A stretch of DNA of 64,000 nt from the NCBI GenBank assembly GCA_030765065.1, contig CM060982.1:15125630-15189629 (forward strand), written 5' to 3'. The notes under the pieces were generated by a model. It searched no databases. It saw only the letters and a program-made list of their open reading frames with translations, and was not told the origin of the DNA. Positions within the stretch are counted from its first letter, which is position 1. Every line of letters starts with the position of its first letter. This DNA comes from Deroplatys truncata. Lineage: Eukaryota; Arthropoda; Insecta; Mantodea; Mantidae. The position numbers were made by a program, and so were the translations under genes. Shown piece by piece: positions 21,550 to 34,470 of the stretch.

Positions 21550-24500
21550 AGAATGGATAAATTAATACGAGAATTAGTAGAAAACGCAAACATTTTTCAC
21601 GACAACGTTAACACGGTAACAATGCTAAACAAAAACCTAAAAACACCATTCCTGCAAGTCCCTCTGAAACTCCGAACGTCGTTGGTTCATAGCAAAGAAG
21701 AACAGTCTTTGCCAGCCACTCAGGATCTTCAATATTTGCCTACATACGAGAGTCAGATGCAGTGGTAAGCAAAATTTGAAGAATATAACTGGCTTGATTA
21801 CATGATGAGCGAATTGGGCAGTGCAGTTGTCAATAAAACGAATGGTGCATTAGGTTCTTTCATAGTCCAAAAAGTAAGGATTTTCAAATAAATGGACGAA
21901 ATGGAGACGATGGAGACGAAAATACAATCCGGGATGGATAAGATGGAAGCTGAAATGCAGAATGTGAAGCAATAACTGGAATACGCGAAATCTGAATTGG
22001 TTTTGACGTTCGTCTGATAAATCTGAGATAAATGCAGCGCTGAAAGCCTTGAAAGATGGCATTTCTAAGCAGTTGGAAGAAACCAAATCTGTCGTGGAAG
22101 GAAAGATTACTACACCGAAAGAGGCTCAAAATCAGCAAGAAAAGCATTAGATCAACAAAAAAGAAACAATGAAAAATATGAAAATAAGAAAAATATATGA
22201 AAACGATCGTAGTGAAGGAGCATTTGGAGCAGCATACGAAGGAAAGCAAGAGGGTGATGGAAGCCGCAACGTAGGAGATGCGCGGTGACAATGTGTGGAT
22301 GCGGCAGAGAGAACGACAAGCTTTTGGCAAACCGCAAAAACCCTTCGTATATTCCCCATCGAAGGCTCCGCCGACGGGCTGATTAAACCGTTGGAGGGGC
22401 GCTATGGAGAACATCGCTTACTGCGGCCAGCTGAAAGCAGGAGTGCAATAATCGAACGAGAACTTACAAGAATTCGCTATGGAGGTGGGGCGACTTTGGG
22501 AGAGGCAGCCCATCATTCATCAGCGGGGTCGGAGACCGGAGGTGAAACAACTGCTGCTAACGGAACTTGATAATGTCAACGACGCCCTAATTGCAGCCTT
22601 GCGCATTGAAGCTGCAAAGATAACCACCGGAAGAGACATCCCGGTGCCGACAAGTGCTGTGACGGCCGAGAATGACGGTTACCGGCGCTATACACAACAA
22701 CCCAACCGTCGTAGAGCCGAGAGGGGACACCTACGTGTTGAAGTTGCAGGGAAACGTAAGGCAAACTGCGGATGTACCTGATTGAGGATCAGGAAAATGT
22801 TTAAACGCGTCATCCCTTTCCCTTCGCTTCACGTTGAACACCGTGACCGCGAACCTCGAGGATGGTTCTAACCATCGCCAGGCACGATATAATACGGGTA
22901 AAACCAAAAAGGACACCTGTCAGGCGCTACGAGCTACAAACCTCCTCTGATAAAACCCTGGCTATCACTGAAGAAGTTTACTTGGCGTGCAGCCTAGGCA
23001 GAAGAAGAATGCAAATGTGGGTGTTCGTTGCCGTAATTATCAAGCAAGCCATCCTGGGTCCACACGCACTTAGGTTTTTCAATGCAGGTGGACGACAGAT
23101 GCCGCTTGTTGCACCAAAGTCGCTACGAGATCCTGTTGGACCATCCACATGAGATGTTGCAGGCGGTTAAGCTTTTACTTGCCGATCGAGAGGCGATTCA
23201 GGTGTGGAACCAGTGAATGGCGATGGTGCGGATACAGAACCCCTACAACTAACATGATTCTGGACGGAGAAGAACCCCACTGAGATATCACATATGGGCG
23301 AGGGCGCTATTTCCTGATCGTAAGACCGTTCTGGTTATAGTCCTTCATACCATAAACCGGGACCAGGAACTCTTTAAGGGAATGTTTTGGGAAATTGTGA
23401 GCCGGTAGCTGCAGCCAGAGACACCAAGGGTGGACGGAACACCAAGAAACTGGATGAAGTCTGAGTAACCTCGTCCAGGAGGCGGCAGACAACATACCGA
23501 AAAGCGAGAAGAGTCAGTCCACAACCCGCTCGCGGAATTCTGAGACATCTTAAGCCTACGTAGCCGTACCGAAAGAGTGATTCATAGCATTGACACCGGA
23601 GATGCTTAGCGATTAGACAGCCGCCTCGCCGTGACCCGCTAGCGAAGCAGATGGAAAATGGCTCCCAAATAGCGGACATGAAGATCAGAGGCATAACATA
23701 GGAGTTCAAAAGCCCATTCTCCTCACCGGTAATGCGACCGAAGGAAAGATGAAGATGTACGCTTCTGCGCTGACCTTCGGAAACTGAACGATGTCACTAT
23801 CCTGTATCCTGTCGCGAAAGCAAGACTGAGAATAGAGATTACTGGTCTACTTCAGTACAACCCTGTCCAAGGAAACGGCGAACCGTGCAGTGGTACAACC
23901 AAGTCAAGGCATCCTTCCCTACCCTGAAGAACATCGTTTACACGTCTCCGGTACTAGGATACCACATCCCCGGTAAAAAGTTCAACGTGGATACGGATGC
24001 CAGCAAGTTCCTTATTGGGTATTCTGTAAAAAAAGCAGGACGAATAAAAGAGTTTACTGGTCTACTTTGTAGAACCCTTTCCAAAGCCGAACAAAACTGC
24101 TCGATATTGTAGAGACCCTGAATGAAACATTTTAGGTATCTTTTAAGGACAGAATTTGCATATCCGAACGGGTCCTATAGCTGCAGTAGCACAACTTTAT
24201 CTCGTAGCACCAGGCAGAAAGGTGTCAGTCTAAAGCAGACGCTCTTTCCAGGAGGTCGTGGTGCCAGAATAATTGCAACACCGTGTGAAGATAGAGGTGA
24301 AGGAGAGCGTTGCAGTTCTACTCCCGGTTGCGGTAAAAACTGCAGTTGGTTGGGATGAAGTGACCTTAAGCAGGGAGCAGCTGGAGGATCGAGACATATG
24401 CGTCGATCCTGTAAGATAAAAAAGTTAGCGAATAGCTTGTGTGGCGGACGTCGCTCCAAGGGGTCCGATCTATAAGAGCTACTTGGAGCATGAGACTCCC

Positions 24501-25700
24501 TGGTGGTCAATAATTGTGTGTTAAAGCGAGTGTCGGAGTCCGAAAACGAAAAAATCAGGGTATAACAGTTAGTGCTCCCGAGGAGCAAGGCGAACGAAGT
24601 CCTCGAGGAGACCCACGCATGCGCAATCGAAGGGCATCTGGATGTGAATAAGATCTGGGAAGCTACGCCACAATCTTATTGGTTGCATCTTCCAAGCGAT
24701 TTGGAGAGCTAGTGCAAACAGCGAGACTTCTGCAAGGCAAGTCGTGGCTGCCAGTTTCGATGTCGGGCCTCGATAAAACAATACAACTTCGGAGCGCAGT
24801 TCTGAAGAATTGCCTTCGACGCGGCAGGTCCTTTTCCATGAACAGGCGTAGGAAACCGCTAGTTGTTATTGACCATGATCCATTTCACGAAACAGACGGA
24901 GATTTACGAGATCTCCAATCATAGGCTTCGACTGTGGGTAATGCATTGATGAACAACTTCTTCCGTTTCGGGATTCACCGGAAATTCCACACTGATCAGG
25001 GGACATATTTTGAATTCAAACTTATGGGAGAGCTTCTCCAGCACCTCAGGATAAACAAGACTCGTACCACTCTCCCTCATCCACAATCGGACGGAATAGT
25101 GGAGCGTCATATTAAGACGGTCTAGGAGCACCTCTGGAAAGTAGTAGCCAACCATCAGGAGATTACGATGTGCACATGCCAGTATTCCACCTGGCCTACC
25201 GAGTATCAGTACACGAGTCCACTGTCATCACATTGCTTAACATGATATTGGGGCGGGTATATCGACCACCATGTGATCTGTTATTCGGCACCCTCCTGAT
25301 GCTGACCAGCCGGCAACGAATTATATCCAGGTGTTAATGGATTGGTTACAGAACATCCACTATCTCGCCAGGGAGCACCTGAAACTGGTAAGCGACGTAT
25401 GAAGGCACGCTATGACCGTCTGGCGAACAGTGCCGGATTCCAGGAGGGGGTCCTGTATGACTCTATTGTCCCTCGAAGACTAAGGGGAAGTCGCCGAAAT
25501 AGAATCTTCATGGGACTATCTGCATTAGCTACATCAATGATCTCCTATAACGCATTCGGCATCAACGCCCTGATGGAAGCTAATGGTAGTTCATGCTGTT
25601 CGGTTCGAACAGCTCTGGTGTGGGAGCTGTGTGACGCAGCGGTCATGATAAAAGGTTATTGGGATGTCGATGTAAGCATTTGGAAAGATAAACAGTGATA
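21550..25700 (+). pseudogene. Ty3/gypsy retrotransposon remnant (gag-pol), in protease intron
   Basis: Pieces in changing frames keep gypsy order. A gag-like helical part runs from 21553 through ~22150. A gag C-terminal part lies at 22295-22780. Protease-to-RT linker motifs follow at ~22925-23090 (SLGRRRMQMWVFVA, then QAILGPHALR). RT is almost wholly lost (23.2-23.8 kb). RNase H is at 23885-24112 (GKKFNVDTDASKFLIGYSV, then RTLSKAEQN). The HHCC region of integrase is at ~24560-24780 (EGHLDVNKIWEA). The integrase core is at 24934-25125 (HTDQGTYFE with the catalytic Asp, then TLPHPQSDGIVERH with the Glu). The post-core segment is at 25342-25460 (KARYDRLANSAGFQEG). LTRs were not identified. The element is heavily frameshifted. 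Confidence 0.85.
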
Positions 25701-25802
25701 AGTAGAAGCAGGAGCGCTCTCGTCCAGCGTAAACACCAACGTGAGTTTGCGACTATTGTGATGGCGTGCAGTGAGTGCTACTACTAATAGAGGTTAGACA
25801 TA

Positions 25803-26090
25803 AATTGAATTAAGTTTTATTTATGGACGCTTATAACTTCTATTGCCCTTAGTGTCCCATTCTATATTGGACGTGAAAGAGCGGTAATTTTGCTCACAGG
25901 ACTCCTTATCAGGCTTGAAGTACTTTTACGTGCCGTATATCTACGACACCAGACCACCCTTTACTTTCCTTCCGAAGAAAGTCGTGCTAATGAATTTTAC
26001 GCCTGAAAAAATCCATCGCCCTCCAGCGGTTTTGAACCTGCGACCTTGGGAACTAGAGGCTAGCATGGTACCCACTACACCACGGAGGAC
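25803..26090 (-). mobile_element. tRNA-derived SINE, near full length
   Basis: Read on the - strand: CCTCCGTGGTGTAGTGGG (A-box TGGTGTAGTGG), CAGGTTCAAAACC (B-box GGTTCAAAACC), GCTGGAGGGCGATGG (closes an acceptor-like stem with CCTCC), then the shared body (TACGGCACGTAAAAG, CTTTCACG, GAATGGGACACTAAGG) and tail CGTCCATAAATAAAACTT. It lies directly after the gypsy remnant. Confidence 0.92.
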
Positions 26091-28439
26091 GTCTCAAGGG
26101 GTGAGAGAGGTATTATGTTCGACTACCCAGCGGATGAACATCTGGAAGAAGATACTACTTCGCGTATATTTCATACGCGGGTAGTCACGAATACGAGTTA
26201 TGTCACAGTGAAAGTTGAACGAGATCACATTAATGAAGTTTCGGTGAGAACTTAGTGAAGTGACAGCGAAAACTTGACGAAGTCACAATGTGCTTAGCTA
26301 AGGGTCGTCGTAGTGCAGATAACAACGAAGCATGAATAGAAAAGCCACAAGTTTTACACCTCAGGAATGCAGTCAATTTAAAAATTTCCATAAATTTCAC
26401 TTCCTGGTGTGTAAATCTTCAATGTCACTTGTAGTTTTATCAATTCGCTTTGTTTCAATTAAATCTCTTTCTGCCCTTGCAGATTGTAGCAAAACAAAAA
26501 ATACTATTGCAAGACAGTTTCAACGTTACAGCTGAACATATGAAAAGTATCTACGTGTAAATGCTCTTGATTTAACTATCTCTAAATATGAAAAATAATT
26601 CAGATTAATTTATGCCAGCAATTACACGTATAATTGCTTCATAAGTTTAAAAAAACAGAAAGATCTCACAATACAGTTGGGTTCTCAAAACTGTTATCAA
26701 CCCTTCAGTGACAATTTCAAAATAAATTTGGAATAGTTTTATAGTTTACGATTGAGCCATATGCTCAATATGCTCCTCTCCCATGCTATCATCATCGTCT
26801 CCATAAGTGGTGGGTGATAAACCCATACATCGCGTTCATGTACGGCACCCAAATGTTATTCGCCTGAGCATCAGAGCATACAACCCCCAGAGACCGCCGG
26901 CCGAGTCGCCTGGAAACAGTGTTCTTCCTTAACCCATAGAGGGCTCCCTAAGTGCAGTTGAAGATGGTGACGTGGAAACACGTGGTGCACTCCGCAGGAA
27001 TTAGGCCAGACAGTTATAGGCACCACCACTGCAAATAGGTCAACGGTTTACCATCGATGGAAAACCAGCGTTAGCTTGGGTGTCTAGGAATCGGCTACGT
27101 CCACACGCGTTTTGGAATTGTACAAAATTTTTGGAACATTTCATTTGTAAGCACCTTCCGAATTTAACATACTCAAGTCTCCTTCAGTATAGGGCGGTTT
27201 AGCGCGAGTTCTTAATACAAAGAATTTTTTGCTTTTTTCAATGTACGTAAAGCACTTCATTCGTGCAAGAAGTATGAGAACGGACTTTTATATGGTTTAT
27301 TGTTTGCTAGCTTGTCTGTATCATTTAAAGCGAGGAAGTTGTAAATATAATGATGATTGAGCTAAAATAAGTTTAAAATTTCATTCATATATGTATAAAC
27401 CCTTCTTTTTCTCGTACATGCATTCGCTATTTTGTTACTTTTAGGGTAAGTGGTGTATTTCACAACAAAATAATATAATGGGTCTAGCACACACACTTCG
27501 TTGTCAAAACACACCACATATGCATTTTAGGGAATTAGTAAAAGATCCGAAGCACGAGTAAAAGGGTGCACAATAATTAAACATAGAACTAAGACTTTCT
27601 CCTTAATTTATTCTAATGCAATTTCCTTTCAGAAACATATTTAATTCTGCAATGAGTATGTGTTGCGCTAGAATTCACTGTGTGGGCAAGACATGGGTCA
27701 TCCTTATTAGAGATACAGGGTTGCTTATTATTTCTAAGGAGGTGCGATCGTGAAGAAGCTGTGGTGATCTGTACTTAAATGTTTCATTTCCTTGAAGTTA
27801 AAGCTTCTCTCTTGCAGTTTAAAACATCCTATAAGTATTGCTGCTTTTTAAACAAAATTGTGAACAGGTACGTTGTTAGGATATGCTTATATCCTTAATT
27901 CGAACTAAGTAAGTTGTAGAAGTTAAAGAGATTGCAGTTTTTGTCTACATATTTATGCAGCCACACTGAATTTTAATACGTGAGGATATTTGTGTTTTCT
28001 GGCCGCCACTACCTCGCTCACCTAACGCGATCGCTCCCATACGGCCCGCAACCCAAATAACCTCCCTGTGTAAAGCTATATTCTCCACCGCAATTTCAGA
28101 TCATTAGTTTAATCGCCCTTGGCATATAACTGGTCATCGAAAAGCCGCTACGCACCTCTCGTGTAACCGACATGTCCCTAGAGACGGGAATTCCAGTGGC
28201 AGCACTGACTATCGCGAGGGTATGGTTATAACGTCTCCCTAGTTAAGAACTCTTTTAGGTTCAGGTAAGTTATTCATGAAAGGTAATGCAGATAAATAAT
28301 ATGAAACGCACCTGTTTAAAAATATGTTCAAAATGTTTACTATTTTCATGAAGACACAGATTCACTCCCTTAATTTTGAAACACTGTAATTAAAGTATTT
28401 TTGTTATAGATGTTATGTAATTTGTAATTGCTGTTTTCA
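26091..28439. other. No gene recognised
   Basis: AT-rich intron sequence; a GC-richer stretch at 26840-27070 and another at 28000-28240 show no coding similarity that I can support. Confidence 0.5.
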
Positions 28440-29420
28440 GCTGATCAATTGTTTCGGAAATGTCCTTGTAGACCGAAGCTTTAGCGATTCACCAAATAAA
28501 ATAATCGGGGGCAGGGGGAGTTCAGATCAGGTGATCGCGGGGGACACGCACCTTGAGAAATACTTTCTACTAACAGCCCTATAGATTTATGTGTTGTATA
28601 AGCAGTGGTGTTTCCTTGTTGAAAAAACTGCACCATTTAACTCATCTTCATACAGCTGTGCAATAAATGGTAAAAGAATATCCGAACAGCAAACATCAGA
28701 ATAAACTGAGCTGTGAAGAAAGTTGGCCAATAATTCGTGAGCGAGAGGTCGCACACCATACACCAATTTTCTCCGAATGGAAAGGGGTTTCCTGAATGAC
28801 ATTAGGATTTTCAATTAAGGATATCCGTCTATTTTGTGAATTTATGCACCCAGATAAGTGAAACCAAGCTTCATCAGTAACAAATGTCCTATCTAACAGG
28901 TCAATGTCATGGCTCACAACAAATCAGTAAAACCATTCAGAACACTACACTCCTTTCCCGTGATCTGTGGGTTTTGATTCGCGGACGACGAACACTTTAT
29001 ATGAAAATAGTTCCGTGTTCTTTTCTACTACTTTGCACGTGGAGCTGTAAGAAATATCACATTGTTGGGTCAATTCGTTGATTTATTTCTGTGGACCTTT
29101 AAGCATTATATCCTATTCATTTGTCAGGTTTTTTTTGCTAAGACACTCGTTTACCACTCCTTGAAGCATCTGCACGGAACCTATCTACCGAAATTTATTA
29201 ATTAAATCACGCAGAGTGTCCCAGTGTGTGGTTTTGATTTAGGAAACTTAGCAACGAAATTTTGTTAGATTTTCTCAGTGTAATTTCCACGTTCATAAAA
29301 AAAAGGTTTTCCTCTAGAAACACGCATTGCTCTATGGAGTGCATTGCGCTCACCTTACACATGTCAGTATTCACAGCATAATAACAAATAATCTGCTGGA
29401 AACTGGCGATTACGTGCTGG
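28440..29420 (-). pseudogene. Mariner/Tc-type (DDE_3) transposase remnant
   Basis: On the - strand from ~29345 downward the order is preserved: an HTH part (HSIEQCVFLEENLF, then DTLRDLINKFR), the first catalytic-Asp region at 28917-28700 (TFVTDEAWFHLSGCINSQNR, then ENPNVIQETPFHSEKIGVWC), the second (YEDELNGAVF, frameshifted after it) and the CSP-DLT/PP-D-F-LW region near 28500. This is the insect transposase family whose central motif is F-TDEA-F-HLSG-x2-N-QN-R. Stops and frameshifts are frequent. No terminal repeats identified. Confidence 0.8.
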
Positions 29421-29789
29421 AAACCATAACATTCGGTCGGGGTGGAATGGGAAAAACTTTAGAGAATCGGCCTTATCTCGAGCGGTAAGCACCTGAACGT
29501 TGCGGAGGAAATTATTGATGACCCGTTAAGTTATAATACATTATCTTCAAACCTAATGTCTGATATTGAAAGTGGGAGTTTTGGATGTAAGATTACTCTG
29601 TTGCTTCTGTAGCTTATGTTTGATCTGTATTTCCTGACCTCGTCGATGTAATTTAATGAAAATGTTTACCCTCTTAAATCTTTATATATTATAATAATCA
29701 CTAATACGGTTTGTGTGGTGTAATGTACATCGCCTATTCTTGAAGCAACCCTTACACAAAGCGATCTACAGTACTGCTCATTGCAGTGT

Positions 29790-30220
29790 TCTGAAGTGCA
29801 GTGAATCCCAAGACCTCATGCATTGCGATTTTTACTTCTGGGGCAATTTGATAGACAAACTATAAATATAATCCCTGAACATCACAACAGCTGCAAAATA
29901 ATATATGGGAAGCAATACCCAGCATCTCCCAATAAGAATTCCAACTTGTTTATGATAATCTGTTAAGACGCTGCAATAACTGTCTTCGAGCACAAGGAGA
30001 ACATTCCCAACACCTTCTTTGAAAATGTAAGCAATGTAAGGGACATTAAATATTGTAGCTTGTGAAATAATAATGGTTCCAGTTGGCCTTGTGCGTTCAT
30101 CCTATTTTTTTGACGTATAAGATGGTCCGCGAGGAGGAAAAGTTGTTGAGAGGAAAGCGGCGCGCGACCGCGATTCAGGTGCCGTTATAAGCGTGGCCGC
30201 TTAATCCGATGACCCTGTAT
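29790..30220 (+). pseudogene. Mariner/Tc-type transposase C-terminus
   Basis: On + at ~29806: SQDLMHCDFYFWG, corresponding to the SPDL-x3-DFFLWG region with the third catalytic residue. From 29934 to 30022: FQLVYDNLLRRCNNCLRAQ, then GEHSQHLL and a stop, the typical C-terminus. A GC-rich tail ends in GACCCTGTAT at 30211-30220, which resembles the ACAGGGT terminus of this kind of element. It is opposite in orientation to the remnant at 28.4-29.4 kb, so they are separate copies. Confidence 0.7.
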
Positions 30221-31133
30221 TTCAATTAGAAAGAACTACTGCAATCGAATCTTTGGATGGGAAGCTTTTGGGGAAAACTGAAATAAAAATTTTACAATCA
30301 TATTAAATTCTGAAATTGGATCATGTTCTGCAGAAAAGACCAAAACATAACTTAAAACAAAATGTGATAATGATATATCATTGCTCCTAAAATATTGTCC
30401 CATGTGCAGCAGAAAAAAGTCAACCCCCTCCCATTTGAGATACATGTATGGATGAATTAATCAATGGATGGGGTAACCATGCATTTCTATTTGTAAATTT
30501 TATTAATATTTAACCTCAATTGCATTTTATCAATTGAGCTATTTTGTGCCTTGGCTCCTTTTTACAGAATTGTTTTATTATTTATAATGCAAATAATGAA
30601 CCATAGTGTTGCTTATCTAATTACTTTGAAAATATTTGAACAGTTTTGATTCACCTTCTCATGTAAGGTACCTCTGTATAAAATTGCAAGAGGCATACTA
30701 CCTCTAGTTTTATCCCACTTTGCTCACTGCTTGAATTATGAAGTAGATAGCTCATTCCCAAATTATGGAGGTAAGAAGTATCTTTTGTGTATCAAAATTA
30801 AAATAAGTTTCTTTATTCTCGGATTATGAATTGCGTATTGTAGTTTTTATTTTTTTCATAATAGCACGATTAATTCTGCAAATTCCTTTGCTGGAAATTT
30901 TTGAGAGCTATTATCAGATTCCTATTATTCTAATACCTAATAATTAAATGGCAATACGAAATACGATAATACGTTTTAGTTAATAATTCGCTATTAATTG
31001 TCTTTGTACATCAAGTCACTTATTTTATGGCAAATTAGATGTATTAAAGCAGGCATAAATAAAAGTAATATTTCAAATTTATCAGTTTCTCTCAATTGTG
31101 TCACACTCTTATGCAGCATTGTACATTCCACAG

Positions 31134-31332
31134 ACCCGAATCGTAGGAGGCCATGATACTGGAGTGAATGAATATCCCATGATGGCAGGCTTGGTGAGTA
31201 GGACACTGAGGATGGTCTTCTGCGGAGCCTCAATTATAGCAAGCCGATATGCTCTCACAGCTGCACATTGTTTTGTTAAACATTCCCTTCAAGATACTGC
31301 ACTTCTGGTTGGTGATCATGATATTTCCACTG
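31134..31332 (+). CDS. Trypsin-domain exon of the CUB/trypsin serine protease
   Basis: This exon runs from acceptor TTCCACAG (ends 31133) to donor ACTG|GTAAAT (31333). It starts in phase 0 and ends in phase 1 (66 codons plus one base). The protein opens with TRIVGGHDTGVNEYPMMAG, which is the zymogen activation site R|IVGG, and continues VFCGASIIASRYALTAAHC, where the H of TAAHC is the catalytic histidine and the two cysteines form the usual His-loop disulfide. It ends LLVGDHDIST. Family: chymotrypsin-fold S1A protease, secreted. Joined to 15796-16035 it gives ...CDCGWKKE-TRIVGG..., as in insect CUB-serine proteases. Exons with the catalytic Asp and Ser are not found in the remaining 32 kb of the window, so the gene either has another very long intron or is broken. 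Confidence 0.9.
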
Positions 31333-31885
31333 GTAAATTTAATTATAATACTTCCAATGCTTTATGTTACATTATAAATAAAAATGCTTCCTGTATCTTA
31401 TATCATTGTTGTAATGAACAACTTCTCATACCAAATATTATAGATTAATTTGCCATTCCGTATGTTATGATTCTAGGTTCATTTGTTTCCTTTCATTACA
31501 TCGTAGTTGTTTTGACTCAACATCCAGTTCATGTTTATTACGGAGGCAAACCAAGATGGCTTTGTTTTACATATTATTTTCTGGGTAAAGAATAAAGAAA
31601 ATCGTAAACGAATCTAAGTATCATTAATGGAGTAGATGTTTAAAACACAACTCCATATAACAACTATTTTATTAACAGAATAATTCAAATTAAGATCATC
31701 TTTCGCAGATATAGAAAATATAAATAACTATTTACAAACAAAACAGAATGAAAATCAACACACAAAGGGAATAAAGCTGTAAGACGAAAGTAGTAGGTAA
31801 TATTAACATAAAATTGTCTGCATGAAATATTCAATGTACATAGCCACATGCTATCCTCCCGTGACAATTGTACTTTTGCACTTTT
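31333..31885. other. No gene recognised (start of next protease intron)
   Basis: AT-rich sequence after donor 31333; nothing supported. Confidence 0.5.
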
Positions 31886-31889
31886 TAGA

Positions 31890-33399
31890 TAATTTTACTT
31901 TGCATCCACAACGGGTCAACTTGGATACGAGTGGGTACCTTAGAAACATAGCCCTACTTTGTTGACTGAAGGTTGCTGTACAATAGTGACTGCATCATCA
32001 GTTTAAGGAGTATTGTTGATTTCATTAGATAATGTTTGAAGGTTACCATGTAACTGTCTTTGTTGGTTGTTATAAGGCGGCGTTTGGGTGATATAATTTG
32101 ATGAGTCGCGATTATTTTTCAGGTCAGGAAGCAACAAAAATGTCGGTTTAAGTCTTTGGAAAAAAACAGTCTTCGCCTCTGGGTAAATCATAACCTCAGT
32201 CCAAGTAAGAAGACAGTATGGTTCTTCTTAGATGGTTGAAGTGGCTTCTTCCTTGCGGATGAGTACATGGGAAGTTATCATCTCAGCATGAACAAATAAA
32301 TACTTAAAAGGGACTGGATGAACGGATTTAACGTGGGTTGTTAATCTACTAAGCAGTTATGGAATGTCTGTAAAAACAAGCTCAGGCCATCGAGGAAATC
32401 GGACGAGAAGGTGATTGATTATCCATATATTACTTGTGTTGAAGTAACATCACGCTCAGAAATAATTATTGAATGAAGACCTAGTAAAATGAGAGGTGGT
32501 TTAAGAATCCATTCCGTGGTAAGTTGTGCTCTAAGGGTGGATTTAAGGGAGCGATGCCATCTTTCAATAGAGACATTAGCGGCTGGATGGTATAAAGAAG
32601 CCCTTATGTCTGTAAACCGACCAGTGTAGTCCGTTGAGGGATGAGTTCACAATCTAAACGCATTCCTCTGTTAAAGCTGATAGACCAAAGGTGCTAGGAG
32701 GACCAAACCGGGCTATCCATATTTGAAGTAGAGTAGAAGCAACAATATTTCAGGTTAAACAGCTGATGAGGTCGCTTCTGTCCATTTGGAAAACCAAAAA
32801 TAATTCTCAAGATATATTTATACCCTTCAGATGATGGCAAAGCTCTTACGATATCAACATTCATGTGATAAAATCTTTTAGTCACCGACATATAGCTGCC
32901 AATAACGGCGGATATATCACTCATATCTTGAGGCGTTGTTAGAGAATGCAAAATTTTACCTATAAAGTAGCATCACGTTTCAGTGAACGCCAACACATAT
33001 TTCCTCAGTTTGTTTTATGGAACCTAGATTCCCAGATGAGACAGGTTATGCAGTGACTCAAACAGAAGTCCTGTAGCGGCATAAAAGTATGTAATGTATT
33101 TGTAAATTAGTGGCATATCAGTTCACCATCTTCAAGCATCAAGATTTCAAAAGTAAATAAAGAGATCTTTGAGGTCACGATACCCTTCAATTCTTCGCAA
33201 GTGCTTTACGCTTTAGTTATATCACTGTGTGATACACCTGAGGGCGTTGATACTTCAGATATGGTGTAACCATGCATCAGTGGTAATGTTCATCCTTGCT
33301 AGTAAATATCGAAGGTTAGTTGTAAACTGACAACATAGTCCAGCTGACGTAGATGACGAGGTGAACCTTTATCACGTCTCTGTTCAAAAGCGTACGTAC
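31890..33399 (-). pseudogene. Gypsy-1: RNase H tail, integrase and C-terminus
   Basis: On the - strand, downstream of the SINE at 33.40 kb, the order is: RNase H end (YAFEQRRDKGSPRHLRQLDY, ~33385-33325), linker with STPSGVSHSDITKA, HHCC remnant (~33060-32960), integrase core from 32951 (NVDIVRALPSSEGYKYIL; the D of NVDIV is the first catalytic residue), then YHPAANVSIERWHRSLKSTL (catalytic E, ~32590-32530), the post-core KKPLQPSKKNHT (~32230) and RLKPTFLLL (~32150), and a weak C-terminal tail to ~31890. It has several stops and frameshifts. It belongs to the same element as 33.67-37.57 kb. Confidence 0.85.
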
Positions 33400-33666
33400 A
33401 TGGTTACCATGCTAGCCTCCAGTTCTCGAGGTCACTGGTTCAAACCCGGCGGAGGGCGATGTATTTTTCGGGCGTAAAACTACTTAGCATGGCTTCCTTC
33501 AGACGGGAAGTAAATCCGGTGGTCCCGTGTCGTATATTTACGGAACGTAAAAGAACCTGAACCCTGATAGAAGGGCCTCTGAGCAAAATCACCGGTCTTT
33601 CACGCCCTGTAGAGAATGGGATGCTAAGGATCACAGCAGTTAGAGATCGTCCATAAATAAAACTCT
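33400..33666 (+). mobile_element. tRNA-derived SINE inserted in gypsy-1
   Basis: Starts at TGGTTACCATGCTAGCC, so the first part of the tRNA head is missing. It has the B-box GGTTCAAACCC, the body and the tail GTCCATAAATAAAACTC. It separates the RNase H part (33.67-34.08 kb) from its continuation (below 33.40 kb), which shows that it inserted into the gypsy element. Confidence 0.9.
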
Positions 33667-33669
33667 TTT

Positions 33670-34080
33670 TTAGGCTTATGATCTGTATGAATTGAAAATT
33701 ATCTTCCCTCCAACAGATGTTTGAAGTACTTCAGTTCCATACACTGCCAAAGGTTCACGATTAAACGTGCTATGTATATATTCTTGTTGCGTTTTACTGA
33801 GTCCCTTAAAAATAAACCTAAATAAAGGCTGAGGTCTCTTGCCTCGGATTTGTTCAAATGAAGCACCGATGGCGAAATCGGAAGTTTCCGCACAGAGTAC
33901 CAGCGGAAAGCTACAAGAAGGGTTTGCGGGAAGTGTTGCATTAGCTATCCATTATTCAGTCGATGGAAAGCTTCTCTTGCAGTAGTTGTCCCGGTAGGAT
34001 TTTTGCGAAATTTGAAGGATGCCAGTTGCTAATTTGCCTAGAACTTTTATAATAAAGTTACATACATACATATTTAGCCG
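33670..34080 (-). pseudogene. Gypsy-1: RNase H segment
   Basis: Encodes on - LFLRDSVKRNKNIY and ELKYFKHLLEGR (33780-33699), corresponding to the FFSRKLS-x3-RYSTYDREL-x8-IKHFRHLLEGR part of gypsy RNase H. It is interrupted on its N-terminal side by the GT-family repeat at 34.09-34.47 kb and on its C-terminal side by the SINE. Confidence 0.75.
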
Positions 34081-34089
34081 TTTTCTTTG

Positions 34090-34470
34090 ATTCCATCCAT
34101 CAAATAAACATTACCATTTACGTGGGACATTTTTCGAAAAAAATGGATATCCTAAAAAATGGCTGTAACGATTTTGATTAAAATATTATATGTTTAAGCT
34201 ATTTATACGATTAATAAACTGTATATCTTGAATTTTCTGAAATAAGCTTCTGAACTCCTTTTCATTCGGGATGAATTTTGTATAATGTCGTATAACTATT
34301 AAACGCTACGCGATAGAGGAAAAGTTACTACACAAAAAAAATGATCTCTTTACAGAACACAATTTATTTCAAAGAACATTTTGGTGGCATTAACCATTTC
34401 TAAAGTATCCGTTAGTAATGGTTCGAGTTGTTCATTACTTGGCTATTCTCTTGAAATGCTGTCAACATTC
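34090..34470 (+). repeat. GT-family dispersed repeat, copy 2 (inside gypsy-1)
   Basis: Contains CATTTTTCGAAAAAAATGG, AACGATTTTGATTAAAATA, TGTATATCTTGAATTTTCTG, ACTACACAAAAAAAATG and AACACAATTTATTTC in the family order. The GT microsatellite head is missing. Confidence 0.8.

Larger units (their letters stand above)
16036..31133 (+). other. 15.1-kb intron of the protease gene, filled with mobile elements
   Basis: Donor GTAATT at 16036 and acceptor TTCCACAG ending at 31133, both in phase 0. The intron hosts the transposase remnant at 18.6-19.6 kb, a small ORF at 19.86 kb, the gypsy at 21.5-25.7 kb, a SINE at 25.8 kb and transposase remnants at 28.4-29.4 and 29.8-30.2 kb. 16.1-18.5, 20.0-21.5, 26.1-28.4 and 30.2-31.1 kb show no feature I can support. 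Confidence 0.7.
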
